Shown here one piece after another: positions 8,003-17,301 of a DNA stretch of 64,000 nucleotides (position 1 is the first letter of the stretch; each line of letters starts with the position of its first letter). The position numbers and the translations under genes are program-made. Location: NCBI GenBank assembly GCA_910577835.1, contig CAJTOU010000005.1:1-64000 (forward strand), given 5' to 3'. The DNA is from an uncultured Lachnospiraceae bacterium. GTDB lineage: Bacteria > Bacillota_A > Clostridia > Lachnospirales > Lachnospiraceae. The notes below the pieces were generated by a model that worked only from the letters and a program-made list of their open reading frames with translations, was not told the DNA's origin and made no database searches.

Positions 8003-9493
8003 ATGTTATATATAGGAGCTGATTTGGGAACGTCTTCTATAAAGCTTCTTTTGATGGATAGAGAGGGAAATGTAAAGAAAATCGTATCAAGAGAATATCC
8101 TTTGATGTTTCCCAAATCTGGATGGTCAGAACAAAATCCAGCGGACTGGTGGGAGCAGACTATTAGCGGGCTTTGGGAATTGACAGAGGGAGTTGACAAA
8201 AAAAGCATCGGTGGCATTAGCTTTGGCGGACAGATGCATGGTCTTGTGCTGCTTGACAAAAATGATGAGGTCATTCGTCCTGCTATTTTATGGAATGACG
8301 GACGCTCGGAGGCTGAGGCAGAATATCTAAATCATAAAATTGGAAGAGATAAATTAACTGATTTTACAGGCAACATTGCTTTTGCAGGCTTTACGGCGCC
8401 TAAAATTTTGTGGGTAAAAAAGCATGAGCCTGAAAATTTTAGGAAAATAGCAAAGATTCTGCTGCCGAAGGATTATATCGCATACAAACTGTCGGGTGTA
8501 TATAGTACCGATTATTCCGATGCTTCAGGAACGCTTTTTCTGGATGTAAAAAACAGGTGTTGGTCGCAGGAAATGCTTGAAATATGCGGTATTTCGACTG
8601 AAATGCTGCCAATGCTTTATGAGAGTTATGAGCCGGTAGGAAGAATATTGCCGGAAGTTGCCAAAATGCTTGGATTTTCTGAAAAATGTGTGATTGCGGC
8701 TGGTGCGGGGGATAATGCCGCTGCTGCGGTTGGTACAGGAACCGTAGGTATGGATACGGAGGGTTTCGGAAAATGTAATCTGTCACTGGGAACCAGTGGA
8801 ACCATTTTTATTACAAATGATAGATTTCGCGTGGATACATACAATGCGCTTCATTCTTTTGCACATGCAGACGGCGCGCATCATTTGATGGGCTGTATAT
8901 TAAGCGCTGCCTCCTGCAATAAATGGTGGATGGAGAAGATTCTGGGAAGCATGGATTTTGATGGCGAGCAGGAGAAGATAAAAAATCTCGGCGATAACCA
9001 TGTGTATTTTCTTCCGTATTTGATGGGTGAGCGTTCACCGCATAATGACCCATATGCAAAGGGCGCGTTTATTGGAATGACAATGGACAGTACGCGAACG
9101 GATATGGTTCAGGCAGTTTTGGAAGGAGTTGCGTTTGCGCTGCGGGACTGTCTGGAAGCCGCGAAAAGTATTGGAATTTCTATCGGGCAGGCGACGATAT
9201 GCGGCGGCGGAGCAAAAAGTCAATTATGGAAAAGAATTATTGCCAATGTTTTTGATATGAAAATTTACACGGTAAAAATTGAGGAAGGCCCATCCTACGG
9301 CGCTGCCATATTGGCTGCAGTTGCGTGTCATGAATATGATTCCATAGAAGATGCAGTAAGAAATATTGTCAGGCGTGTATCCTATGTGCAGCCTGATAGA
9401 GAGCTTGTTTCAAAATATAATAAAAGATATCAGACTTTCAGACAAATATATCCGGCATTAAGGGATATCTGGCAGTCTGAAAAGGAGGAATAA
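8003..9493 (+). CDS. xylB: Xylulokinase (FGGY family)
   Basis: A 496-residue FGGY sugar kinase that phosphorylates D-xylulose with ATP to feed the pentose phosphate pathway. N-terminal GADLGTSSIKLLLMD is the first phosphate-binding loop. ISFGGQMHGLVLLD is the xylulokinase-type sugar-binding segment (Met-His in place of the glycerol kinase residues). AAGAGDNAAAAVGTG holds the catalytic Asp, and CGGGAKSQLWKRI is the adenine-site motif. Length is normal for XylB. It lies between the isomerase and a GH43 gene, with only 3 nt to the latter, so translation is probably coupled. GGAGGG precedes the ATG. Ribulokinase is less likely because AraB proteins are longer. Confidence 0.9.
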   Translation: MLYIGADLGTSSIKLLLMDREGNVKKIVSREYPLMFPKSGWSEQNPADWWEQTISGLWELTEGVDKKSIGGISFGGQMHGLVLLDKNDEVIRPAILWNDGRSEAEAEYLNHKIGRDKLTDFTGNIAFAGFTAPKILWVKKHEPENFRKIAKILLPKDYIAYKLSGVYSTDYSDASGTLFLDVKNRCWSQEMLEICGISTEMLPMLYESYEPVGRILPEVAKMLGFSEKCVIAAGAGDNAAAAVGTGTVGMDTEGFGKCNLSLGTSGTIFITNDRFRVDTYNALHSFAHADGAHHLMGCILSAASCNKWWMEKILGSMDFDGEQEKIKNLGDNHVYFLPYLMGERSPHNDPYAKGAFIGMTMDSTRTDMVQAVLEGVAFALRDCLEAAKSIGISIGQATICGGGAKSQLWKRIIANVFDMKIYTVKIEEGPSYGAAILAAVACHEYDSIEDAVRNIVRRVSYVQPDRELVSKYNKRYQTFRQIYPALRDIWQSEKEE

Positions 9494-9496
9494 ATT

Positions 9497-11032
9497 ATGT
9501 CAGTCATTGCAGTGAATCCCATTCTTTCGGGATTTTATCCGGATCCATCTATCTGCGCAGTGGGAGAAGACTATTATCTTGTCAATTCAACGTTTGCTTA
9601 TTTTCCCGGACTTCCTGTTATGCACAGCAGAGATTTGGCTCACTGGGAACAGCTTGGGAATGCATGTAACAGGCAGTCGCAGCTTCCTTTGCAGGGCTGC
9701 GGACATTCGGAGGGATTATTTGCTCCGACCATCCGATACCATGATGGGATGTTCTATATTATCTGCACCAATATATCCGGTGGAGGAAACTTTATCATAA
9801 CGGCGGATAATCCAGCAGGACCATGGTCGGAGCCGTATTTTATCAAAGGAGCAGATGGGATTGACCCAAGTCTGTTTTTTGATGAGGACGGTGTATGCTA
9901 TTATATCGGAACGCATCCAAATCCCAAGGGATGCCGTTATGACGGAGATTGGCATATATGGATTCAGGAGCTGGATATAGAGCGGATGGAGCTTGTGGGA
10001 AAACCTGAAGATGTGTGGAACGGAGCTATGAAAAATGTGATTTGGCCGGAAGGACCGCATTTGTATAAAAAAGACGGATATTATTATATTATGCATGCCG
10101 AAGGAGGAACCGGACCGAACCATGCCGTTACGGTTTGCAGAAGCCGCAATATATGGGGGCCTTATGAGAACAACTTCTGTAATCCGGTTTTGACACACAG
10201 GCATCTTGGAAAAGATTATCCTGTCAGATATGTTGGCCATGCAGATATGATTGAAACTCCGGCAGGGGAGTGGTATATGACAATGCTTGCAGTCCGGCAG
10301 GTAGAGGGTTATACGATGCTTGGAAGAGAAACATTTCTGGCAAGAGTGGTATGGGAGGACGGTTGGCCAGTAGTAAATCCGGGAGTGGGAAAACTAACAG
10401 AAAAGGTACAAATTAATCTTCCTGAATGGAAAGCTGGACAAAATTGTGGAATGTATGATTTTGCAGGCGCTTGTCATACGCTTGGAAACGAGTTTCTGTT
10501 TCTCAGGAATCCTGATGAGGATATGTACAGAATTAAAGAGGGAGAAGGGCTGTATTTGAAATGCTCTGATGTTTTGCTGAACCAGAAGGCAAGCCCGTCT
10601 TATATAGCTGTAAGACAAAGACATCATCAGTTTACATCAGGGACGCTGATAGATATAAAAAGTGTTGGAGAAAACAGAGCCGGCATTGCTCTTATTCAAA
10701 GCAATGAGTACTATCTGCGTCTGGAAGTATCTGGGAAATATGTAAGTGCAATATTGTGTGAAATGGGGAATGACAGAATACTGGGAAGTGCAGAGATAAA
10801 CAGTGAAAAAGCAGTATTATTTATAAGGGTATCCGGACTTACGGCAGTTCTTGGCATAAGGGAGGAAAACAGGGAGAGAATTGTTGTCGAAAATGTAGAT
10901 ATTCGAGGTTTGTCTACGGAAATAGCGGGCGGTTTTACAGGATGTACGACAGGTATATATGCCACTGCAAAAACGATTTACAGCGACAGACAGGAGGTAA
11001 GATTTTTGAATTTTTCCTATCAGGAGTTTTAG
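9497..11032 (+). CDS. GH43 beta-xylosidase/alpha-L-arabinofuranosidase
   Basis: A 511-residue glycoside hydrolase of family 43. The five-bladed propeller carries the expected catalytic set: Asp16 in FYPDPS, Asp123 in GIDPSLFF and Glu185 in WPEGPHLY. The C-terminal 190 residues form a beta-sandwich, as in GH43 xylosidases of the subfamily 11/12 type. It has no signal peptide, so it should act in the cytoplasm on imported xylo- or arabinoxylo-oligosaccharides, releasing xylose or arabinose. The start lies 3 nt after the xylB stop, with AAAGGAGGAA spanning the junction. Xylosidase versus arabinofuranosidase activity cannot be decided by eye. Confidence 0.88.
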   Translation: MSVIAVNPILSGFYPDPSICAVGEDYYLVNSTFAYFPGLPVMHSRDLAHWEQLGNACNRQSQLPLQGCGHSEGLFAPTIRYHDGMFYIICTNISGGGNFIITADNPAGPWSEPYFIKGADGIDPSLFFDEDGVCYYIGTHPNPKGCRYDGDWHIWIQELDIERMELVGKPEDVWNGAMKNVIWPEGPHLYKKDGYYYIMHAEGGTGPNHAVTVCRSRNIWGPYENNFCNPVLTHRHLGKDYPVRYVGHADMIETPAGEWYMTMLAVRQVEGYTMLGRETFLARVVWEDGWPVVNPGVGKLTEKVQINLPEWKAGQNCGMYDFAGACHTLGNEFLFLRNPDEDMYRIKEGEGLYLKCSDVLLNQKASPSYIAVRQRHHQFTSGTLIDIKSVGENRAGIALIQSNEYYLRLEVSGKYVSAILCEMGNDRILGSAEINSEKAVLFIRVSGLTAVLGIREENRERIVVENVDIRGLSTEIAGGFTGCTTGIYATAKTIYSDRQEVRFLNFSYQEF

Positions 11033-11062
11033 ATTTGCAAGATGAAGGAAGGAGTAAAAATT

Positions 11063-12871
11063 ATGGCTTATTTATTAAATTATACCAGAAAACCAGTTAG
11101 CAAAGAACTTTATGATTTTAAGCTTGCATACAGCATACATCTTGCAGTCAGTAGCGATGGCGTAGAATACTGTGCACTAAATCATAACAGCGGAATATTA
11201 TTCGCCAAGGCTACCGAGAATAAGGACGGTTCCCTCAATTCGAAAAGTCTGAAAAATCCATGGCTGTTTGTTCTGCCTGACGGACATTATGGAGTGGCAG
11301 CAGTCCGTATAGAAGGCGATGGGGGAGAAGATTTGGAAAGTAAAGGCTGCGTGCTGCTTTTTGAAACAGACAATTTGACGGAATATCGGGAGATAGGATT
11401 GTTAAGACTTGGAGATGAGTATATAGAACAGATTGTCTGCATTTACGCAGCGGAAACAAATACTGTCCGGATTTTCTGGCGCGAGCAGACAGGAAGCTGT
11501 TTTATGTCTGAAATTAAGGAGATAGGGGACCAAAAACTTATCAAAACACCGGTAAGCTGTGAAAATATTTTTGACATATATGCTTATAAAGAAAATATTC
11601 CTGATAAGACGGGAATTGAAGGGGCAGTTGTACAAAATATCATTGAGATTTCAGAAGAAACGGCAAGGGACCTGCAAAAAAAGCTGCTGACGCCTGTGAA
11701 TATAGGAGTTGAATTTCCAAAGCAGATAGAAGCCGCCAATCTGCAAGAACTCCGGCAGTATAGAGCCAAATCACTTTACAGTGATGGAAGCAGCACAGAA
11801 AAACGGGTAGACTGGGATTTGTCAAATGTAAACTTTGAGCAGAAAGGGACATATTCTATCAGTGGAAAAATACATCAGGACCATTTTGAATTCCCTTCTG
11901 CTACAAACCGCGCCGACCCATGTATCGGAAACTGGAATGGAAAGTATTATTTTATTGCGACGAATGATGCGGATAATAATCATACGCTTTATATCAGAGA
12001 GGCGGACACCATTCCAGAACTGGTATTTGCTGAGGAACATTTGATACTGGACTCAGATACCTATCCTGAAATCAAAGGACTGCTGTGGGCTCCGGAGTTT
12101 CATGAGATAAATGGTAAACTCTATATTTTTCACGCAGCTACGCCAGGGGAATTCTTTTATGAAGAAAGTCATATTATGGAACTGAAAAAAGGCGGAAATC
12201 CCATATGCAAAGAGGACTGGTCGAGACCGAAGCGCGTAGTCAGAAAGGATGGAAGCGATATCTGTGAAGCGGGAAAGGAGATTACGCTGGATATGACCTG
12301 CTTTGAATGGCAGGAGGAATATTATGCTGTCTGGTCCCAGAGGCAGTTTCTGCCAAAGGATTTGGGAGCGTGGCTGTATATCGCAAAGCTGAATCCCGAT
12401 GAGCCATGGAAGCTTCTCACTGAGCCGTCGGTACTGTCAAAGCCGGAATATGGATGGGCAAATAATCATACTTTTGTAGACGAGGGACCATATGCTCTGC
12501 CAAGAGAGGAGAGACTGTATCTGACCTTTTCAAGCGCGGCTGTGGATACATCCTATGTGGTAGGGCTGCTTACAATAGAAAAGGATAAAGATTTACTGGA
12601 TGCACGTAATTGGCACAAAAAGAATTATCCGATTCTGACCTCCAGAAGTGTCGAGGGAGAATTTGGTACAGGACATAACGCCTATGTGACGGATAAGGAC
12701 GGAGTAATATGGAATACTTATCATGCCAGACCTGGCGTAAACAATGTGCGAAGCAGCGGAATCCGAAGAGTGCATTTTAATATAGCGGGAGAGCCAGTTC
12801 TGGATATGACAGAAGAGTTGGACTTAGTGGAAGAGTATAGTAATGTAAAGACTTTGTTAGTAGTGAGTTGA
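11063..12871 (+). CDS. Two-domain GH43 family enzyme
   Basis: A 602-residue protein from the preferred ATG at 11063, which has AAGGAAGGAG eight bases upstream; an in-frame ATG at 11042 lacks a site. Residues 1 to about 260 form an all-beta N-terminal domain of propeller character (YSIHLAVSSDGVEYCALNHN). The C-terminal GH43 domain shows ADPCIGNWNGKYYFIATND, then LLWAPEFHEINGKLYIFHAA and TGHNAYVTDKDGVIWNTYHA, patterns of GH43 exo-enzymes that trim arabinose or xylose side chains. It has no signal peptide and closes the pentose operon. Substrate is inferred from neighbours: probably a debranching arabinosidase for arabinoxylo-oligosaccharides. Confidence 0.8.
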   Translation: MAYLLNYTRKPVSKELYDFKLAYSIHLAVSSDGVEYCALNHNSGILFAKATENKDGSLNSKSLKNPWLFVLPDGHYGVAAVRIEGDGGEDLESKGCVLLFETDNLTEYREIGLLRLGDEYIEQIVCIYAAETNTVRIFWREQTGSCFMSEIKEIGDQKLIKTPVSCENIFDIYAYKENIPDKTGIEGAVVQNIIEISEETARDLQKKLLTPVNIGVEFPKQIEAANLQELRQYRAKSLYSDGSSTEKRVDWDLSNVNFEQKGTYSISGKIHQDHFEFPSATNRADPCIGNWNGKYYFIATNDADNNHTLYIREADTIPELVFAEEHLILDSDTYPEIKGLLWAPEFHEINGKLYIFHAATPGEFFYEESHIMELKKGGNPICKEDWSRPKRVVRKDGSDICEAGKEITLDMTCFEWQEEYYAVWSQRQFLPKDLGAWLYIAKLNPDEPWKLLTEPSVLSKPEYGWANNHTFVDEGPYALPREERLYLTFSSAAVDTSYVVGLLTIEKDKDLLDARNWHKKNYPILTSRSVEGEFGTGHNAYVTDKDGVIWNTYHARPGVNNVRSSGIRRVHFNIAGEPVLDMTEELDLVEEYSNVKTLLVVS

Positions 12872-13140
12872 CAGATAATGGAAGCTGAAAAAGAAATCCG
12901 GGCTTTGGAGGATAACGGAAACGATGCGGCGTTAAATATAGTCCGGCAGGATTTGGGAGAAATAAAAAATATCTGCGATTTAAAACAGTGTATTATTTTT
13001 TATTGTGATAAAAACGGGTACAATAAAATATAGGTAATTTGAAAACGAATGGTAATATATTTATCATTCGTTTTCTGACTGTATATTTAAAACAGAAAGG
13101 AAGAGAAAGGATTTTATAGGCGAAAGCCTTCTTTATAAAA
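12872..13140. other. Intergenic region with a doubtful 51-codon ORF and hairpins
   Basis: Positions 12878-13033 form an open frame (ATG to TAG) with a protein-like start (MEAEKEIRALEDNGNDAAL) but no ribosome binding site; it may be a remnant. A terminator-like hairpin follows at 13041-13075. A second structure has outer arms ATTTTATA (13111-13118) and TATAAAAT (13134-13141) enclosing GGC-GAAA-GCC, a GNRA tetraloop. Its role is unknown. Confidence 0.45.
13041..13075 (+). terminator. Hairpin terminator after the pentose operon
   Basis: GAAAACGAATG (13041-13051) pairs perfectly with CATTCGTTTTC (13065-13075) around a 13-nt AT-rich loop. The T-rich part of the right arm stands in for a U-tail. 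It follows the last GH43 gene and precedes the promoter at 13170. Confidence 0.6.
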
Positions 13141-13169
13141 TAGAAATTGATAATATTTGGTATTGACTA

Positions 13170-13198
13170 TTGACTTTTCTGTAATGCAAAAATATAAT
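13170..13198 (+). promoter_or_regulatory. Sigma-A-type promoter for the HD-GYP/hisS genes
   Basis: TTGACT (13170-13175) and a perfect TATAAT (13193-13198) are separated by exactly 17 nt. It lies 122 nt before the start of the HD-domain gene and is one of the best housekeeping promoters in the window. Confidence 0.75.
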
Positions 13199-13320
13199 AG
13201 TTGAATAAAATTTTATTGCAAAAACAGCAGTAAGATAATAAAATGCGATGAAAAGAGTATGTATAATCAAAGGGGTGTAAAAATTCAGATTACCTTAACT
13301 GCAGAAAAGAGGAATTTTCA

Positions 13321-13917
13321 ATGGAGTTAATAGATAAAATTCAAAAGAATGACGAGGTAATGGAAGAGTTTCACACTTCCATTCATCATGGCATTTATGT
13401 AAGCAATGCCGCGTATCTTCTTGCGGAGGAAATCAGGCTGCCAGAGGAACAATGCTATGAGCTTGCAGTGGCAGGGATGTTGCATGATATTGGAAAAATC
13501 AGAGCTTCAAAGCTGTTGTATATTGAACAGCCAGACCATCATTTTGTAATCAGACAGCTTAATTATTTAAGAAAACATCCATTTTTGGGATTTGATTTAT
13601 TAAAAGACCAAGGCTATTCGGATTTTGTTCTGGAGAGCATCCTGTTCCACCATGAAAACTATGATGGTTCCGGATTTCCAAGCAATCTTTTTGGAGAGCT
13701 GATTCCTCTAGGAGCGAGGGTTCTGCGTATCTGCGATGTGTTTGTGACGCTGATTACCAAAAAAGCCTATCGGCCGGCATATGATGTAGACACCGCATTG
13801 GAGTTTATGATTGGCGAAGTGAAAAATTTTGATATGAAGCTGTTTTTAGCCTTTATGAATCTTGTCGAAAAGCTTGATGTAGACAGAGATATAAAAAAGA
13901 AAACGCCTGTTTTATAA
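13321..13917 (+). CDS. HD-GYP-like domain protein
   Basis: A 198-residue single-domain protein. His55-Asp56 in MLHDIGKI is the HD metal-binding pair. HHENYDGSGFP (110-120) is the counterpart of the HHExxDGxGYP motif of HD-GYP phosphodiesterases, with Phe in place of Tyr, and LGARVLRICDVFVTL with RPAY follows as in that family. HD-GYP proteins hydrolyse cyclic di-GMP; the stand-alone domain without a sensor and the GFP variant leave the exact substrate open. It lies 84 nt before hisS and probably shares its promoter. No clear Shine-Dalgarno sequence other than AGAGG eight bases before the ATG. A general HD hydrolase is the alternative. Confidence 0.75.
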   Translation: MELIDKIQKNDEVMEEFHTSIHHGIYVSNAAYLLAEEIRLPEEQCYELAVAGMLHDIGKIRASKLLYIEQPDHHFVIRQLNYLRKHPFLGFDLLKDQGYSDFVLESILFHHENYDGSGFPSNLFGELIPLGARVLRICDVFVTLITKKAYRPAYDVDTALEFMIGEVKNFDMKLFLAFMNLVEKLDVDRDIKKKTPVL

Positions 13918-14001
13918 AATTACGATATGCCAAAAAATAAATGATATGGCACTTGATAAGACAGGAAAGAGAAACAGAGAAAAAGAAAAGGAGAACAAAA
14001 A

Positions 14002-15261
14002 ATGGCATTGAAAAAAAAGCCTGTAACGGGCATGAAGGATATCTTACCGGAGGAAATGGAGATTCGGGATTATGTAATAGGAATAATTAAGGAAACCTAT
14101 AAAGAGTTTGGATTTACTTCTATCGAAACCCCATGTGTGGAGCATATTGAAAATTTAAGCAGCAAACAGGGCGGAGAAAATGAAAAACTGATTTTTAAAA
14201 TTCTAAAAAGAGGCGATAAACTGAAGGCAGTGCAGGAAAAGGGCGCAGAAGATGAAAATGAGCTTGCAGACGGAGGTCTTCGGTATGATTTGACAGTTCC
14301 ATTGGTAAGATTTTATTCAAATAACGCAAACGGCCTTCCAACTCCGTTTAAGTCGCTGCAGATAGGAAGCGTATGGAGGGCGGATAGGCCCCAGAAGGGC
14401 AGATACCGCCAGTTTTATCAGTGTGATATCGATATTCTGGGAGAGTCCTCAAATCTTGCGGAAATCGAGCTGATTCTGGCAACTACAACAACGCTTGGAA
14501 AACTTGGATTTAAAAATTTTCAGATTAAGATTAATGACCGGCAGATTTTAAAAGCGATGGCAGGTTACAGCGGATTTTCGGAAAAGGATTATGACAGTGT
14601 ATTTATTACGCTTGACAAGCTGGATAAAATCGGTATGGAGGGTGTTGCCGGGGAGCTGTTGGAAAATGGATTTTCACAGGAATCGATTGATAAATATTTA
14701 GACTTATTTAAGGGATTTGAGGCAGCAGAGAACGGGCTGCAGTATATTTATGACTCTCTTGGAGAATATCTGGAGTCTTCGGTAAAAACGGGCTTAAAAG
14801 AGATTATTGACAGTGTGAGCGCTGTCAAATCCTCGGATTTTGAGATTGTATTTGACCCTTCGTTAGTCAGAGGAATGTCATATTATACTGGTACAATTTT
14901 TGAAATCGCGATGCCAAAGCTTGGAATCGCCTGTGGAGGCGGGGGCCGTTATGATAAGATGATAGGAAAGTTTACCGGAAAGGATGTGCCGGCATGCGGC
15001 TTTTCGATTGGATTCGAAAGAATTGTGCTTTTGTTGCTGGAAAATGGTTTTCAGGTGCCGAATCAGAAAAAGAAAACAGCATTTTTAATTGAAAAAGGAA
15101 TTTCCTCTGAAAAACTCTGCGAGATTATAGCACAGGCGCAGAAACTGAGAAGTCAGGGCACACAGATTTTGGTGGCGCGTATGAACAAAAACAAAAAGTT
15201 TCAGAAGGAAACATTGGCTGCACAGGGATACGAAGAGTTTCAGGAATTTTTTGTAAAATAA
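14002..15261 (+). CDS. hisS: Histidyl-tRNA synthetase
   Basis: A 419-residue class II aminoacyl-tRNA synthetase that charges tRNA-His in the cytoplasm. Motif 2 is visible as VWRADRPQKGRYRQFYQCD. The histidine-binding motif is RGMSYYTGTIFEI, and motif 3 is FSIGFERIVLL. The C-terminal 90 residues form the anticodon-binding domain (TQILVARMNKNKKF). Length is normal. It is followed after 132 nt by aspS, the standard Firmicutes order. No T-box leader was seen upstream. The ATG follows AAAGGAGAAC. Confidence 0.95.
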   Translation: MALKKKPVTGMKDILPEEMEIRDYVIGIIKETYKEFGFTSIETPCVEHIENLSSKQGGENEKLIFKILKRGDKLKAVQEKGAEDENELADGGLRYDLTVPLVRFYSNNANGLPTPFKSLQIGSVWRADRPQKGRYRQFYQCDIDILGESSNLAEIELILATTTTLGKLGFKNFQIKINDRQILKAMAGYSGFSEKDYDSVFITLDKLDKIGMEGVAGELLENGFSQESIDKYLDLFKGFEAAENGLQYIYDSLGEYLESSVKTGLKEIIDSVSAVKSSDFEIVFDPSLVRGMSYYTGTIFEIAMPKLGIACGGGGRYDKMIGKFTGKDVPACGFSIGFERIVLLLLENGFQVPNQKKKTAFLIEKGISSEKLCEIIAQAQKLRSQGTQILVARMNKNKKFQKETLAAQGYEEFQEFFVK

Positions 15262-15393
15262 GCACGAAAATTTACCGGCAAAAAATAAATAATCAAAAAT
15301 TTCCGAAATGAAATTTAGAAAGAGAATTTTCATATAAGGAAAATGAATGGACAAGACATGCATCAGCAGAAATTTTAGAAAGGACAGAAAAAA

Positions 15394-17175
15394 ATGGCAG
15401 AATCAATGAAAGGGCTGAAAAGAAGCCACAGATGTACAGAGGTTTCGAGTGCAGATATCGGAAAAGAAGTGACAGTAATGGGATGGGTACAGAAAAGGAG
15501 AAATCTGGGAAGCTTGATTTTTATAGATTTAAGGGACCGTTCCGGTATTTTGCAGATTGTATTTGATGAAAATGATGTAAAGGCAGAAGGCTTTGCCAAG
15601 GCAGAGACACTTCGAAGTGAATATGTAATCGCAGTTTCAGGGAAGGTGGTAAAGAGAGAAGGCGCAGTAAATGAAAATCTTGCGACTGGTGAGATAGAAG
15701 TGCGTGCGACAGGTTTCAGGATTCTTTCTGAATCAGAGACACCGCCGTTTCCGATAGAGGAAAATATTTCAACCAAGGAGGAGCTCAGACTGAAATACAG
15801 ATGTCTGGACCTTCGAAGACCGGATATTCAGGCAAATATGATTATGAGAAGCCGTGTAACTACTCTTACAAGAGAATTTCTTACAAAAGAGGGATTTCTT
15901 GAAATCGAAACGCCTATGCTAACAAAGAGTACGCCGGAAGGAGCGAGAGATTATCTTGTGCCAAGCCGTATTCATCCGGGCAGATTTTATGCACTGCCAC
16001 AGTCTCCACAGTTGTTTAAGCAAATGCTGATGTGTGCCGGTTATGACAGGTATCTGCAGATTGTAAAGTGTTTTAGAGATGAGGATTTGAGAGCTGACCG
16101 CCAGCCGGAATTTACGCAGATAGATATGGAGCTGTCCTTTGTAGATGAAGAGGATGTTATGGACATTAATGAGAGGCTTCTTGCGTTTCTGTTTAAAGAG
16201 GTACTGAATGTGGAGGTAAAGCTTCCGATTCAGAGAATGACATGGCAGGAGGCAATGGAGCGCTTTGGTTCGGATAAGCCGGATTTAAGATTTGAAATGG
16301 AACTAAAGAATATTACAGAGCTGGTAAAAGACTGCGGGTTCGGCGTGTTTACAGGAGCCATTGAAAATGGAGGAAGTGTCCGTGGAATTAATGTAAAGGG
16401 GCAGGGCGGCATGCCTAGAAAGAAGATAGATGCACTGGTAGATTTCGCAAAGGGATATGGAGCGAAGGGACTTGCCTATATTGCGATACAGCAGGATGGA
16501 AGCTGTAAGTCGTCTTTTGCAAAGTTTATGACAGAGCAGGAAATGGCAGCGATTGTGGAGGCGATGGAAGGAGAAGCGGGAGATTTGCTTTTATTTGCCG
16601 CTGACAGAAATAAAATCGTATGGAATGTATTAGGAGCTCTTCGAACTACTCTGGCAGAGCAGATAGGTCTGTTTGATAAAAATGAATACCGGTTTGTATG
16701 GATTACCGAATTTCCTCAGTTTGAGTGGTCAGATGAGGAGGAACGGTTTGTGGCTATGCATCATCCATTTACTATGCCGGTAGAAGAGGACCTTGACAAG
16801 CTTGAATCTGACCCCGGCGCTGTCAGGGCAAAGGCTTATGATATTGTATTGAATGGAAATGAAATCGGAGGGGGAAGCGTAAGAATTCATCAGGCAGATG
16901 TTCAGGAAAGAATGTTTCAGGCGCTTGGACTTACAGGGACGGAAGCGAATGAAAAGTTTGGATTTTTGTTAGATGCGTTTAAATACGGTGTGCCGCCTCA
17001 TGCAGGACTTGCATATGGGCTTGACAGACTGATTATGCTGATGGCAAAAAGAGACAACATAAGAGATGTAATCGCATTTCCGAAGGTAAAGGATGCGTCC
17101 TGTCTGCTGACAAATGCGCCGGATGTAGTGGATGACACTCAGTTAAAGGAGCTCTGTGTTAAGGTAGATGTATAA
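15394..17175 (+). CDS. aspS: Aspartyl-tRNA synthetase
   Basis: A 593-residue bacterial-type AspRS that charges tRNA-Asp. The N-terminal OB-fold anticodon domain (VTMGWVQKRRNLGSLIFIDL) is followed by the class II core with motif 2 FRDEDLRADRQPEFTQIDME, the bacteria-specific GAD insertion in the middle, and motif 3 near AYGLDRLIML. Length matches the bacterial form rather than the shorter archaeal type. It forms a pair with hisS. AGAAAGGAC lies before the ATG. Whether it is discriminating or also charges tRNA-Asn cannot be told here. Confidence 0.95.
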   Translation: MAESMKGLKRSHRCTEVSSADIGKEVTVMGWVQKRRNLGSLIFIDLRDRSGILQIVFDENDVKAEGFAKAETLRSEYVIAVSGKVVKREGAVNENLATGEIEVRATGFRILSESETPPFPIEENISTKEELRLKYRCLDLRRPDIQANMIMRSRVTTLTREFLTKEGFLEIETPMLTKSTPEGARDYLVPSRIHPGRFYALPQSPQLFKQMLMCAGYDRYLQIVKCFRDEDLRADRQPEFTQIDMELSFVDEEDVMDINERLLAFLFKEVLNVEVKLPIQRMTWQEAMERFGSDKPDLRFEMELKNITELVKDCGFGVFTGAIENGGSVRGINVKGQGGMPRKKIDALVDFAKGYGAKGLAYIAIQQDGSCKSSFAKFMTEQEMAAIVEAMEGEAGDLLLFAADRNKIVWNVLGALRTTLAEQIGLFDKNEYRFVWITEFPQFEWSDEEERFVAMHHPFTMPVEEDLDKLESDPGAVRAKAYDIVLNGNEIGGGSVRIHQADVQERMFQALGLTGTEANEKFGFLLDAFKYGVPPHAGLAYGLDRLIMLMAKRDNIRDVIAFPKVKDASCLLTNAPDVVDDTQLKELCVKVDV

Positions 17176-17180
17176 ATTGC

Positions 17181-17208
17181 TTGACGTATAATGAAAAATA
17201 ATTATAAT
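17181..17208 (+). promoter_or_regulatory. Sigma-A-type promoter upstream of serS
   Basis: TTGACG (17181-17186) and TATAAT (17203-17208) are separated by 16 nt, in the AT-rich gap between aspS and serS. It should drive serS, glyA and perhaps aroC. Confidence 0.65.
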
Positions 17209-17301
17209 ATAATTGGGAATTATATAAAACAAGATAGTACTATAAAATGATAAATATTATAAAAATTAACATATTAAATAATATGAAAGGATTCAGTAAA
17301 A

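Noticed and set aside
11042..11062. Upstream ATG for the second GH43 gene
   Set aside because: The AAGGAAGGAG site lies inside this segment and points to ATG 11063.
12878..13033. 51-codon ORF as a real gene
   Set aside because: No ribosome binding site and no recognisable family; mentioned only inside the intergenic entry.
13918..17301. T-box leaders before hisS, aspS or serS
   Set aside because: The gaps are short and I found neither the conserved T-box antiterminator sequence nor a large leader hairpin; the same holds for alaS.
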